Of a DNA stretch of 64,000 bases, positions 25,637 to 34,522 are shown piece after piece (the first letter of the stretch is position 1; each line of letters begins with the position of its first letter). A program made the position numbers and the translations under genes. The stretch comes from Flavobacteriaceae bacterium. GTDB taxonomy: Bacteria > Bacteroidota > Bacteroidia > Flavobacteriales > Flavobacteriaceae. The notes below the pieces were generated by a model that saw only the letters and a list, made by a program, of their open reading frames with translations, was not told where the DNA came from and made no database searches. The DNA is taken from the NCBI GenBank assembly GCA_031277535.1, contig JAITMD010000013.1, forward strand, positions 1 to 64,000, read 5' to 3'.

Positions 25637-26425
25637 TTACGAGTTCTTCTCTTCAGTCATTTTTGTGTACTCAGCTATTAAATAACTTAAGTAGTCCCAT
25701 TTAATTGAATTGTATGGGAATTTTTGTAGAAATTCTTGATTGTCTCCAAAAAGGAAATTGTAATTTTCTTCAAATTCTCCTTTTTTAAGCCAGATTACGT
25801 CCCCTCCTTTTTTTATGTAATATGATTTAATAACTCCTCCAGTAATTTTAGGTCCTCCAACAAAGCTGCCAGATGATGCTTCAGAATTCATTGAAGCCAC
25901 AGGGTCAGCATACACTTCAATTTGGCTACTAAAACTTGGATTGATTAATTGCATTAAGTATTCATTTTCAGCTTTTTTGTTCTTTAAGGAAGCTTTAATG
26001 TTTTTTACATAAACTTCATCTGGATTGGTTAATTTAGTTAAGCTTTTGCTTCCCCAGTTTCGTGAATTGCTAAAATAATTCGCTACTTTAGCTCCCTTAA
26101 CATATCCAGAAATAGGTAAATACATTTCTTCAATTTCATCTGCTTGGTATTCAACTTTATTACCAGTTGCATCTTTCATTTTGATCGATGTAATTTGACC
26201 TTTTTTTCTCGTTACTCCAGAAACAGATCCCGTTTTTTTGGTTCCGTCTTTAAGAATAAGGGTTGAATTTTTTTTAGAACTGATACTAACAAATATTTCA
26301 TCAAACAGTATATCATCCATTATTTTTAACTGTTCTTTTGTGAATTTTACTTTTTCTTGTGCATGTGTTGGCACATTCATTACTGCTGTTGTTGCTAAAA
26401 AGCTAAAAAGTATTAATTTTTTCAT
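25637..26425 (-). CDS. Exported protein of unknown function (262 aa)
   Basis: The start at 26425 gives MKKLILFSFLATTAVMNVPTHAQ, a clear signal peptide with cleavage after HAQ; the longer frame begins with 18 extra residues unlike a signal. The mature part is hydrophilic, contains NSTLILKDGTKKTGSVSG and SIKMKDATGNKVEYQADEIE (an Sm-like or OB-like strand pattern) and a C-terminal FPYNSIKWDYLSYLIAEYTK. No enzymatic motif is visible. It probably acts in the periplasm. Its position between topB and an AraC gene offers no functional clue. Confidence 0.7.
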   Translation of the reverse strand: MKKLILFSFLATTAVMNVPTHAQEKVKFTKEQLKIMDDILFDEIFVSISSKKNSTLILKDGTKKTGSVSGVTRKKGQITSIKMKDATGNKVEYQADEIEEMYLPISGYVKGAKVANYFSNSRNWGSKSLTKLTNPDEVYVKNIKASLKNKKAENEYLMQLINPSFSSQIEVYADPVASMNSEASSGSFVGGPKITGGVIKSYYIKKGGDVIWLKKGEFEENYNFLFGDNQEFLQKFPYNSIKWDYLSYLIAEYTKMTEEKNS

Positions 26426-26835
26426 AAAATATTGATTTAGCCAAAAATAACAATAATATCTTACCAATTCATTTTTCATAAAAATATATAGCTGTATTTA
26501 TAGCTTATTATATATAGTTATCTTTTTAAAAGAATCTTCACAATAAAAGGTATAGCCTTTGTGAAAAATAGAGGAGTGAAAAAGTTAATTCTAAAAAACT
26601 TTGCCTTTTGAAATACCAGAGCTTAAGTTGAAATGGTTATACCAATAAAAATGTAATCTTAACAAGGTATGAGAGTTTTAAGAATACTAGTTACAGAAGA
26701 TATTAGTATGTGATAAGTGATAATCAGTATATAAGTTTCTTGTGTTAGGTGAGCTTTTAAGAAAAGGTAAATGAGCCTTATAGTAAAGTAATAAAACAGA
26801 TATTATGTATCTTTATATTTAGAAAATGATACAAA
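26426..26835. other. Gene-free stretch (~400 bp) between exported-protein and AraC genes
   Basis: Contains divergent promoter space for both flanking genes. One hairpin-like segment pairs TTCACAA with TTTGTGAA around an AAGG/CCTT core at about 26537-26565. No coding sequence or known RNA was recognised. Confidence 0.4.
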
Positions 26836-27657
26836 ATGAAAACAGGTAATACCTTACAAACAATTAGTTACTCAGGTATATTTCTTTCTTGTTATACAGA
26901 TAATAATCAGAAGTGTATTCATGCTACGCCAGAACATGTCTTAGTATATGTTTATTCAGGTGAGCAAATTATAGAAGATAGAAACAAGAAAATCAAGGTT
27001 GGAGCTGGGCAATGTGTTTTTATAAGACGCAATCATCAACTTACAATGTATAAAAATAATAAAGGGAAAGATAACTATAAGGGAATATCATTAACCTTCA
27101 ATAGAAATGTTCTTAGAGAGTTTTATAGTAAGTTAAAAAAGAGTGATATTCCTAAGGGAGTTACTATATCTGATAAAAATGTATTTTCAATAGAGCAAAG
27201 AGCAGATATAACAAGTTTATTTGAGTCTTTAACTCCATATTTTAACCAAAATATTAAGCCTTCAGATCAGGTTATTCATTTAAAATTACTTGAAGGTATT
27301 TATGCTCTTCTTAATAACTCAGATATATTTTATCCCTTATTATTTGATTTTACCGAGCCTTGGAAAATTGATATCATGGAGTTTTTAAAAGATCATTATA
27401 TGGATGAGTTAACGATGGATGAAATTGCAACATATACTGGTCGAAGCCTAGCAACTTTTAAAAGAGATTTTAAGAAAATAAGTAATCTAACACCTCAAAG
27501 GTGGATAATACAAAAACGACTAGAATCAGCCTATATTAAGCTAAAAGAAAAAGGAGAAAAAGTTCAGGATGTGTATATGGAAGTAGGCTTTAAAAACCCT
27601 TCTCATTTTTCAACTGCTTTTAAAAAGCAATATGGCATATCTCCAACAGAGGTTTAA
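26836..27657 (+). CDS. AraC-family transcriptional regulator
   Basis: A 273-aa protein. The N-terminal ~140 residues are a cupin-like effector domain (HVLVYVYSGEQIIEDRNKKIKV, typical of the AraC_N type that senses small ligands). The C-terminal ~100 residues hold two HTH motifs: LTMDEIATYTGRSLATFKRD and VQDVYMEVGFKNPSHFSTAFKKQYGISP. The alcohol dehydrogenase gene follows after 134 bp in the same direction with its own promoter, and is the most likely target. AraC-oxidoreductase pairs of this kind usually respond to aldehydes or other electrophiles; the ligand is unknown here. Confidence 0.88.
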   Translation: MKTGNTLQTISYSGIFLSCYTDNNQKCIHATPEHVLVYVYSGEQIIEDRNKKIKVGAGQCVFIRRNHQLTMYKNNKGKDNYKGISLTFNRNVLREFYSKLKKSDIPKGVTISDKNVFSIEQRADITSLFESLTPYFNQNIKPSDQVIHLKLLEGIYALLNNSDIFYPLLFDFTEPWKIDIMEFLKDHYMDELTMDEIATYTGRSLATFKRDFKKISNLTPQRWIIQKRLESAYIKLKEKGEKVQDVYMEVGFKNPSHFSTAFKKQYGISPTEV

Positions 27658-27723
27658 TAAATAATGAGCTTCTAGCAAAAGTAAATTGAACTTTCTAATA
27701 AAGTCATTATTTTAAGGACGCCT

Positions 27724-27731
27724 TATTTTTG
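27724..27731 (+). promoter_or_regulatory. -7 promoter element for the alcohol dehydrogenase gene
   Basis: TATTTTTG fits the Bacteroidota TAnnTTTG consensus 60 nt before the ATG. It is directly preceded by AAGGACGCC, resembling GCGTCC in front of the -7 box of the DUF2938 gene at 44.3 kb. Confidence 0.5.
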
Positions 27732-27791
27732 CAACAGTTTGACAAAAGTATAAAACCATTAAAACTATATTAATAAAAATACCTTGAAAAG

Positions 27792-28850
27792 ATGAATACA
27801 AAAAATGTAAAAGCATTTGGTACACAAGCACCTGAGGCAGATTTAAAACAAATGAATATTAGCCGTAGAGAAGTGACGGCAAAAGATGTGGAGATTGATA
27901 TTTTATATTGTGGTGTATGTCACTCAGATCTTCACACAGCTAGAAATGAGTGGGGAGGTACACAATATCCGAATGTACCTGGGCATGAGATTGTAGGTAA
28001 AGTTGTGAAGATTGGTAGCGGAGTTACTAAATATAAAGTAGGAGATTTAGTTGGAGTGGGATGTATGGTAGATAGTTGCCGTGAGTGTGATAGCTGTAAA
28101 GAAGGTCTTGAGCAGTATTGTGAACATGATAATATTCAAACGTATAATAGTCACGACAAACACTTAAATATGCAAACTTTTGGAGGATATTCAGAAAGTG
28201 TTGTAGTGGATGAAGATTTTGTATTAAGTGTTCCTAAGAATTTAGATTTAGCTGCAACAGCTCCGCTTTTGTGTGCAGGAATAACTACTTTTTCACCTTT
28301 AAGACATGCTAATGTAGGTCCTGGTAAAAAAGTAGGGATTGTTGGAATCGGCGGATTAGGACATATGGCTGTTAAAATAGCTAAAGCAATGGGAGCTTAT
28401 GTAGTTGTTATTACAACTTCACAATCAAAGGTAGAAGATGCAAAGCGTCTTGGTGCTGATCAGGTTGTCTTATCAACAGATGCGAATCAAATGAAAAACA
28501 ATGCTAGAACACTTGATTTTATCTTAGATTGTGTGTCTGCTCAACATGATATTAATGCATATTTATCACTAATTAAAAGAGATGGAGGGTTAACTCTTGT
28601 AGGTGCACCTGAGCATCCACTTCCTGTATCTGCTTTTAGTTTGATATTAAATAGAATTAGTTTTTCAGGATCTTTAATCGGTGGTATTAAACAAACACAA
28701 GAAATGCTTGATTTCTGTGGAAAATACAATATTACTTCTGATATTGAACTTATTCAAATGCAAGATATTAATAAAGCTTATGATCGTTTATTAAAAGGTG
28801 ATGTGAAATATCGTTTTGTAATTGATATGGCTTCACTTAAAAATAATTAG
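27792..28850 (+). CDS. Zinc-dependent NAD(P)-dependent alcohol dehydrogenase (YahK/CAD type)
   Basis: A 352-aa medium-chain dehydrogenase. Catalytic zinc ligands appear in CGVCHSD and PGHEIVG. The structural zinc cluster is CRECDSCKEGLEQYC. The NAD(P)-binding Rossmann motif is GIVGIGGLGHMAVKIAKAMG. The best fit is the YahK/cinnamyl alcohol dehydrogenase-like group, NADPH-dependent aldehyde reductases with broad substrates. Length is normal. It follows an AraC regulator and is closed by a strong terminator. It is probably part of an aldehyde detoxification response. Confidence 0.92.
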   Translation: MNTKNVKAFGTQAPEADLKQMNISRREVTAKDVEIDILYCGVCHSDLHTARNEWGGTQYPNVPGHEIVGKVVKIGSGVTKYKVGDLVGVGCMVDSCRECDSCKEGLEQYCEHDNIQTYNSHDKHLNMQTFGGYSESVVVDEDFVLSVPKNLDLAATAPLLCAGITTFSPLRHANVGPGKKVGIVGIGGLGHMAVKIAKAMGAYVVVITTSQSKVEDAKRLGADQVVLSTDANQMKNNARTLDFILDCVSAQHDINAYLSLIKRDGGLTLVGAPEHPLPVSAFSLILNRISFSGSLIGGIKQTQEMLDFCGKYNITSDIELIQMQDINKAYDRLLKGDVKYRFVIDMASLKNN

Positions 28851-28858
28851 AATAATCA

Positions 28859-28887
28859 AAAAGGGAGATTTATTAGATCTCCCTTTT
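28859..28887 (+). terminator. Terminator of the alcohol dehydrogenase gene
   Basis: AAAAGGGAGAT-TTATTAG-ATCTCCCTTTT, an 11-bp perfect stem 9 nt after the stop codon. Confidence 0.85.
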
Positions 28888-28928
28888 GAATTATAAATTC
28901 TATTAAGAGATATAAAAAGATAAAAGCG

Positions 28929-29399
28929 TCATAAGACGCCTTGATCTGCAAAAGAGTAATAACTCTCAGAAGTTATTATTAAATGATCCAAAAGAGCAAT
29001 ATCAAGTATTTGACTTGCTTGTTTAATCTTTTGAGTGATTTGTCTATCTGCATCGCTTGGTTGTAATTTCCCAGAGGGATGATTATGTACTAAGATAAAA
29101 GCAGTTGCTTTTGCTTTTAGTAAAGCTGCAAATATCAATCTTAGATCAACAACAGTTCCAGTAATACCACCTGATGATATCTCAAGTACACCAAGTACTC
29201 TATTATTGTTTGAAAGCATAAGTACTTTAAATTGCTCTAATAGTTCAATTTTATTTTCATCCCAAGCTTTTAAAGCTATTTCAAAAGCGGAGTAAGAAGA
29301 GTCAATTCTTGGTCTTTCAGACGCTTTAACCTTTGACTTGTAGATTAGTTCTATCTCTGATGCCACTAACCAATTGCTGTTTAAAACTGTAGATTCCAT
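28929..29399 (-). CDS. radC: RadC-like JAB-domain protein of mobile elements
   Basis: A 156-aa protein with the JAMM/MPN metalloprotease-like signature HNHPSGKLQPSDAD and the preceding Glu in VLGVLEISSGGITGT. The C-terminus LLDHLIITSESYYSFADQG is the usual RadC ending. The N-terminal HhH domain of chromosomal RadC is absent, as in the short forms carried by conjugative elements and plasmids. Despite the name, a repair role is doubtful; the function in elements is not established. The gene is preceded by a long structured leader. Confidence 0.88.
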   Translation of the reverse strand: MESTVLNSNWLVASEIELIYKSKVKASERPRIDSSYSAFEIALKAWDENKIELLEQFKVLMLSNNNRVLGVLEISSGGITGTVVDLRLIFAALLKAKATAFILVHNHPSGKLQPSDADRQITQKIKQASQILDIALLDHLIITSESYYSFADQGVL

Positions 29400-29429
29400 A
29401 ATATTATATTTTTAAATTAATTATGGAGC

Positions 29430-29540
29430 AGCTACAGGTAATGCTTAAGCAAGCTCAAAAAGCAACGCAATAAAGCGAAGACAAGGTCAAGCATTTATGG
29501 GGGAATTTTTTGAAAGCGAACCGCGAAGTGTTACCTAGCT
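29430..29540. ncRNA. Structured leader or small RNA upstream of radC
   Basis: AGCTA(CA)GGTAA at 29430-29441 pairs with TTACCTAGCT at 29531-29540, closing a domain in which AATGCTT (29440) pairs with AAGCATT (29489). GC content is clearly higher than in neighbours (GCGAACCGCGAAG). On the minus strand it forms the radC 5' leader; on the plus strand it ends before a hairpin. The sequence resembles a non-coding block I associate with Bacteroidota elements (recollection only). It could be an RNA or an oriT-like site. Confidence 0.4.
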
Positions 29541-29564
29541 TAGTGAGATAATTGATAAAAAATA

Positions 29565-29595
29565 AAAACCCTATCTAAAAAATAGATAAGGTTTT
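29565..29595 (-). terminator. Terminator downstream of map
   Basis: AAAACCCTATCTA and TAGATAAGGTTTT pair with one mismatch around AAAAA. Read on the minus strand it is followed by TTTTATTTTTTATC, fitting the leftward map gene. Confidence 0.7.
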
Positions 29596-29636
29596 ACTTA
29601 AGTATAATTGGGGAGGTAATGAATAGGGAGGTTTAC

Positions 29637-30413
29637 TTATGCTTTATTGTAGTCTTTAAAAATACCATTCTCTGCTGTTAGTATAATGGGTTTATCATCT
29701 GTTACAAGTATTGTATGTTCGTGTTGTGCACAATATCCTGCATTGTTAGATAAGAATGTCCAACCATCTTTAGCGGTATAGATGCATGTTGAATTGGTCG
29801 AGATAAATGTTTCTATGGCAACAACACTACCTTTTCTAAAACGTCTAGTTTCAAATCTATCGTAATAGTTCAAGATGCAATCAGGTTCTTCATGTAAACT
29901 TTTACCAATACCATGGCCACCTAAATTATTGATTACTTTGAATCCATTAGCTTTTGCTGTTTGTTCAATTATTCGTCCGACTTCATTTATCTTAACTCCT
30001 CCTTTGATAATTGAGATGGCTTTATACAAGGCTTCTATTGAAGTGTCAACTAATTTTTGATTGGAGTGAATGTCTTCTCCAATAACAATAGATGCTCCAT
30101 TATCTGCAAAGTATCCATTTAATTCAGCAGATACATCAATATTTACAACATCTCCTTTTTGTAGTATTCTATCAGATGGAATACCATGAGCCATTTCATT
30201 ATTTACACTAATACAAGTACATCCAGGGAAGTTATAGGTGACAAAAGGAGCTGAGTTAGCGCCATAGGATTTAAGTATTCTCTCACCAAAAAGATCAATT
30301 TCTTTTGTTGTCATTCCTTCTTTGGTGTAAGTAATCATTTGTTGTAGGGTAGTGGCTACAATATTACTTATTTGCTGCATATGCTCAAGTTCTTGAGCGG
30401 TTTGTATAATCAT
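29637..30413 (-). CDS. map: Type I methionine aminopeptidase
   Basis: The ATG at 30413 gives 258 aa; a TTG four codons upstream is less likely. It removes the initiator Met from nascent proteins. The five metal ligands are present: Asp in VNIDVSAE, Asp in FADNGAS, His in GGHGIG, Glu in VVAIETF and Glu in QHEHTI. The usual zinc-finger N-terminal extension is absent. In most Flavobacteriaceae map sits in the ribosomal protein region, so this copy next to mobility genes is probably a second, accessory map. An AraC gene is divergently transcribed 100 bp away. Confidence 0.9.
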   Translation of the reverse strand: MIIQTAQELEHMQQISNIVATTLQQMITYTKEGMTTKEIDLFGERILKSYGANSAPFVTYNFPGCTCISVNNEMAHGIPSDRILQKGDVVNIDVSAELNGYFADNGASIVIGEDIHSNQKLVDTSIEALYKAISIIKGGVKINEVGRIIEQTAKANGFKVINNLGGHGIGKSLHEEPDCILNYYDRFETRRFRKGSVVAIETFISTNSTCIYTAKDGWTFLSNNAGYCAQHEHTILVTDDKPIILTAENGIFKDYNKA

Positions 30414-30500
30414 TTTTATTAGCAAAAGTAATTGTGGTAGGATAACTTACATAGTAAAAATTAGACATACTAAAATTGACTTCAAGAAGAATAATCACTG

Positions 30501-30508
30501 TATATTTG
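30501..30508 (+). promoter_or_regulatory. -7 promoter element for the AraC gene at 30.5 kb
   Basis: TATATTTG matches TAnnTTTG and ends 7 nt before the ATG, so the transcript would be nearly leaderless. Confidence 0.5.
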
Positions 30509-30515
30509 CCTTATT

Positions 30516-31337
30516 ATGCCAATTAATCTATTAAAACATATTCTTGACAATCAAAGCAGTATCGAAAGTACTTGCCAAGTAATACGTTATGCTTCAAAGC
30601 AAAATAGTAGAGCTATTGAGGGATATTATTTATATACACAAGGTGATTTAGTAGAACAAGAGTGGATGTTTAATGATGGTATCCCTAGCATTATTTTGTT
30701 TGCTAAAAGACAAGATAGTGTAAAGATTAATACTGAGTTAAAAGAGATGATATTTGAATCTGGTTGGGTAGATAAAGGACTACAAAAGAAAGTCTTTATT
30801 AGTTATCCTAGAGATTTTGAATATTTACTTGTTATCCGATTTAAACCTCAGGTTTTTACTCAGATAACAAGTGCTGAATTAAACAATGCAATAAGTCAAG
30901 GATTACTCCCTATAGAAGATTTTTTAAGTAATAAGATTATAGATCATTTTTTTTCAATAGAGTCAATAGAAGAAAGAATTAAATACCTTGATTCTTATTT
31001 GAATAGTTGTATAGTTTGTGATACTAACTTAGATTCTTTAGATCAAGCTATTCAAATAATAGAGGATTCTCAAGGATTAATCACAGTAGGGGAGTTAACA
31101 AAAATATTAGGTGTAAATTACAAATGGTTAGAGCGTAATTTTTCTAAGCACTTACATTTTACACCTAAAGAATATATTAGTATGCATCGTTTTATGAGAG
31201 CTTACCTGAATATGCAAAAGGATTCATCCGATCTATTGGCTTTAGCTATCACTCATGGCTTCTACGATTATAATCACTTTTTAAAAGAGTTTAAATCCTA
31301 TACAGGGCAGACACCTTTAGCATATTTAGCTAGATAG
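30516..31337 (+). CDS. AraC-family transcriptional regulator
   Basis: A 273-aa protein. The N-terminal ~160 residues form an unassigned ligand or partner domain (YYLYTQGDLVEQEWMFNDGI), similar to the DUF6597-like N-domains of some AraC proteins. The C-terminal ~100 residues are the AraC HTH pair, with VGELTKILGVNYKWLERNFS and AITHGFYDYNHFLKEFKSYTGQTP. The stop is only 6 nt from the end of the convergent coupling-protein gene. Divergent from map, which may be its target; the ligand is unknown. Confidence 0.85.
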   Translation: MPINLLKHILDNQSSIESTCQVIRYASKQNSRAIEGYYLYTQGDLVEQEWMFNDGIPSIILFAKRQDSVKINTELKEMIFESGWVDKGLQKKVFISYPRDFEYLLVIRFKPQVFTQITSAELNNAISQGLLPIEDFLSNKIIDHFFSIESIEERIKYLDSYLNSCIVCDTNLDSLDQAIQIIEDSQGLITVGELTKILGVNYKWLERNFSKHLHFTPKEYISMHRFMRAYLNMQKDSSDLLALAITHGFYDYNHFLKEFKSYTGQTPLAYLAR

Positions 31338-31343
31338 ATTAAA

Positions 31344-33347
31344 TCATTTCTTCTTATTAATCAAATGAACCAATTCAGGATCGTTTTCAATGCGTTTTAA
31401 TTCTGATTCAATAATAGACTCAACATCAAATTTAACTTGCTTATAATTGACTTGAATCGTTTCATCTAAAGTATTATTACCCTTAGCATCTAAAAAAGAA
31501 GTTATCTGAGGTATCTTTTTATAGGCTTTCATTTCTTGAGATACCTTTTCATTATCAACTACTATTTCCGAGTGAAATATCTTTTGCTCGATACGTTCAT
31601 CAAAATTATCCGAGATAGCTCCCACAAACATCCCTTGGGTAAGGGTAGATATCTTAGAAGCAGGAATAAGTGTGTCAAGCTGGGTAGAGAAGGAGGTAGA
31701 ACGGTCGTTTCTATTAATGGATATACTTTGTCGCTTTTGAAGTATTTTGCCAAAGCGTTCTGATAGTGCTTTAGCGGTATCTCCAACAACTTGACCTGAG
31801 AAGATATTTCCAACTGTGTTTTGAATTACCTTACTTTCTTTATCTCCGTAATCTCTGTTAAGCTGAGAGAAGTCTTGAAATCCTAAACACACTGCTACTT
31901 TATTACTACGAGCTGTGGCAATAAGATTGTCAAGACCTCTAAAGTAGATAGTAGGTAACTCATCAATAATTACTGAACTTTTAAGTTGTCCTTTTTTATT
32001 GATTAGTTTTACAATACGTGAGTTATAAAGCCCAAGAGCAGCAGAGTAAATGTTTTGGCGATCAGGATTGTTTCCTACACATAGTATTTTAGGTGCTGCT
32101 GGATTATTAATATCCAAAGTAAAATCATCCCCTGTCATTACCCAGTATAGGGAAGGTGATATCATACGAGACAGTGGTATTTTGGCAGAAGCTATTTGCC
32201 CTTGTAATTGGTCTTGTGCTCCACCTTCCCATGCATCCATAAAAGGAGAGAGGTAGTTCTCTAAATCTGAATAGGAGGTAAGGATGGTAAATACGTCAGC
32301 ATATTTTTTATTAAGGAGTTCAATAGCATGAGGAAAAGTGCAGTACTTTCCATTTTGGTAAATCTTCAAAAACCATATAATAGCTGCTAAGAGTATGATT
32401 GGAGATTCCACAAAAAAGTCACCTTGTTTTTGTATCCACGAGCGGTTAAGGTTAAGCATGATGGTATAGGCAGATTCATAAGCATCAGATATATCAGTCA
32501 TAAACGATGGGTTAATCGGATTACAACGATGACTGCGACTTGGATCATCAAAGTTTATAACATAGAACTTGGGAACAATAGCGTATTTATCTTTGTGTAA
32601 TAACAAGTGATTATAAGCTATAGTTGATAAATCATCAAACTTAAAATCGTAAATATACATCGAGAATCCCTTTTCAATTTGCTGTTTGATAAAGTTATTT
32701 ACCACAGCATAGGATTTACCAGAACCAGGAGTACCAAGTACAATTGTTGCCCGAAATGGATTAACGATATTTATCCAACCGCTGTTCCATTTGCCTTTGT
32801 AGTAGAACCTTGAAGGAAGGTTAACAGAGTATTCATTTTCAATAAGACGAGTCTCTTGCATAAAACTCTCATTTTCAAAATTAAACACGTCTTGCATAAG
32901 GTTGTCGTTTAGGAGTCTGCTAATCCAAGCACCGGATACCAAAAGTAGAATATAGCCTAAGAAGGTACTTGCTATATACAGTATCACGCTCCAAAAGTAT
33001 CCAAAATCAAGTAAAAAGAAGTTGAAAAAAAATAGACTAAAACCAACTGTAAAAACACCTATGATTTTAGATACTGTTATCTTTTCATGTTTTACGCCTT
33101 TGCCTCCCCACAGGCTTAAAGAGAGTAAAACCAAACAAAAAAGTTTAGTATAAAGTAAATGAGAAAACAGCCCTGCTGTTCGGTTGAAGTTTACCAGTAT
33201 TCGATTTACAACATTGTGTGTTATTCCAAGGTTTAAAAAGAAAGAATAACAATACCAGTATAAGTGCATAAGCATTATTATAATACTTACTGCTCGCATA
33301 AATGCTAAGATTTTAGCAAGCGCTTTTAAATCGTCTTCTGAGTGCAT
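31344..33347 (-). CDS. mobC: VirD4/TraG-like type IV coupling protein (MobC-type)
   Basis: A 667-aa protein. The N-terminal ~165 residues hold four membrane spans with the YWYCYSFFLN motif (YWFCY domain). The cytoplasmic ATPase has Walker A LGTPGSGKSYAV and Walker B SSVIIDELPTIYF, then VCLGFQDFSQLNRDYG. It links the relaxosome to the mating channel during DNA transfer. In related elements mobC follows mobA and mobB on one strand; here it points the other way and is separated from them by a tRNA deacylase gene, indicating rearrangement. The ORF looks intact. Confidence 0.92.
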   Translation of the reverse strand: MHSEDDLKALAKILAFMRAVSIIIMLMHLYWYCYSFFLNLGITHNVVNRILVNFNRTAGLFSHLLYTKLFCLVLLSLSLWGGKGVKHEKITVSKIIGVFTVGFSLFFFNFFLLDFGYFWSVILYIASTFLGYILLLVSGAWISRLLNDNLMQDVFNFENESFMQETRLIENEYSVNLPSRFYYKGKWNSGWINIVNPFRATIVLGTPGSGKSYAVVNNFIKQQIEKGFSMYIYDFKFDDLSTIAYNHLLLHKDKYAIVPKFYVINFDDPSRSHRCNPINPSFMTDISDAYESAYTIMLNLNRSWIQKQGDFFVESPIILLAAIIWFLKIYQNGKYCTFPHAIELLNKKYADVFTILTSYSDLENYLSPFMDAWEGGAQDQLQGQIASAKIPLSRMISPSLYWVMTGDDFTLDINNPAAPKILCVGNNPDRQNIYSAALGLYNSRIVKLINKKGQLKSSVIIDELPTIYFRGLDNLIATARSNKVAVCLGFQDFSQLNRDYGDKESKVIQNTVGNIFSGQVVGDTAKALSERFGKILQKRQSISINRNDRSTSFSTQLDTLIPASKISTLTQGMFVGAISDNFDERIEQKIFHSEIVVDNEKVSQEMKAYKKIPQITSFLDAKGNNTLDETIQVNYKQVKFDVESIIESELKRIENDPELVHLINKKK

Positions 33348-33513
33348 AATAAATGTAATTAAGATTAACGATTTAAAGTAAAAGTAGATTTAAGAACACT
33401 AATTGAAATGGCACTAGGTAGTATTATTTGACCTCCATTGATAACAAGTCTACATTATTAAAACTTGTCAATTGTATTATAATTTCTATTTTTAAAAACC
33501 AATATTAATTATT

Positions 33514-33981
33514 ATGAACCATTTAAAAGTGAAAGACTATCTGAAAAGCAATGGCTTTGAAGATCGTTTTATTGAATTTAAGGAGAGTACAGCTACTGTA
33601 GGTGAAGCTGCAATTGCGATTGGTTGTGATAGTGACCAAATAGCAAAGAGTATAACGCTTTATGCCCCAGAAGAGGGAGCTGCTATTTTGGTCGTCGCAT
33701 CAGGAAATAGTAAAATTGATAATAAAACTTTTAAAGATACTTTTGGTATTAAAGCCAAGATGCTTAAATATGAAGATGTAGAAGAATTAGTCGGTCATCA
33801 AGTAGGGGGAGTCTGTCCTTTTAAGGTAAAAGAATCAACCAAAATCTACTTTGATGAATCTTTAAAAAAACACGAGGTGCTCTATCCCGCAGGAGGTAGC
33901 GCTAATACTGTAGTCCAACTAAAACAAGAAGAACTAATTGACTTGTGTGATTTTGTTGATTGGGTATCTGTGACAAAGTAG
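33514..33981 (+). CDS. YbaK/ProX-type aminoacyl-tRNA deacylase
   Basis: A 155-aa single-domain editing enzyme. YbaK-fold markers are the ITLYAPEEGAAILVVASGN strand-loop, the active-site Lys region of GIKAKML, the GHQVGGVCPF motif and the C-terminal YPAGGSANTVVQL. Such proteins hydrolyse mischarged tRNAs, for example Cys- or Ala-tRNAPro. It stands alone between the divergent coupling protein gene and mobA, an odd site for a translation-quality gene and probably cargo or a rearrangement product. Confidence 0.88.
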   Translation: MNHLKVKDYLKSNGFEDRFIEFKESTATVGEAAIAIGCDSDQIAKSITLYAPEEGAAILVVASGNSKIDNKTFKDTFGIKAKMLKYEDVEELVGHQVGGVCPFKVKESTKIYFDESLKKHEVLYPAGGSANTVVQLKQEELIDLCDFVDWVSVTK

Positions 33982-34090
33982 ATTAATACAAAATTGTTTG
34001 CTATGTAATTCCAAATAGAACCACTTAGAGTCATTAGAGGTATAGTGATATAAGTATTTCTTATTTTGACTCAAATCAAGATAAGTAACT

Positions 34091-34519
34091 ATGACAACTA
34101 CCACTAAAAACAAAGGAGGAAGAAAACTAAAATCTAATCCTAAAAAATACAGACATGTTTTTAGACTCACCGAATCTGAAAATGAGAGACTGCTTGCTTT
34201 GTTTACATCATCAGGAATGACAAACAAAGCAAGCTTTCTTGTTTCAATGCTCTTAGATAGACAGGTTAAAATAGTCAAAGTTGATGTAGCTGCTTTGCAA
34301 TATCACGGACTACTAACTAAACTGTTTAATCAATTTAGAGCAGTTGGAGTAAACTATAATCAAATGGTGAAGTTATGTAACCAATACTTCTCTGAAAATA
34401 GAGCGAGACGTTCTATCTCAAAACTTGAAGAGTATACCAAGGACTTATCAAAGCTTTGTTATTACATTATCAAACTAACCAAGGAGCTTGAAGAGAAACA
34501 CCTTAATTCTAATCTATAA
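34091..34519 (+). CDS. mobA: MobA-type relaxosome accessory protein
   Basis: A 142-aa basic protein. The N-terminus (TTTKNKGGRKLKSNPKKYRH) leads to a ribbon-helix-helix-like domain (VFRLTESENERLLALFTSSG, KASFLVSMLLDRQ). A helical C-terminus with GVNYNQMVKLCNQ follows, the typical signature of MobC-Pfam/BmgB-like mobilisation proteins. It likely binds oriT and loads the relaxase. It lies 3 nt upstream of the relaxase gene (coupled). Any oriT would be expected in the 109-bp gap upstream or in the neighbouring intergenic regions. Confidence 0.85.
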   Translation: MTTTTKNKGGRKLKSNPKKYRHVFRLTESENERLLALFTSSGMTNKASFLVSMLLDRQVKIVKVDVAALQYHGLLTKLFNQFRAVGVNYNQMVKLCNQYFSENRARRSISKLEEYTKDLSKLCYYIIKLTKELEEKHLNSNL

Positions 34520-34522
34520 GTT

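Noticed and set aside
33934..34278. 114-codon minus-strand frame over the mobA start
   Set aside because: Overlaps the ends of two well-supported plus-strand genes and lacks any motif.
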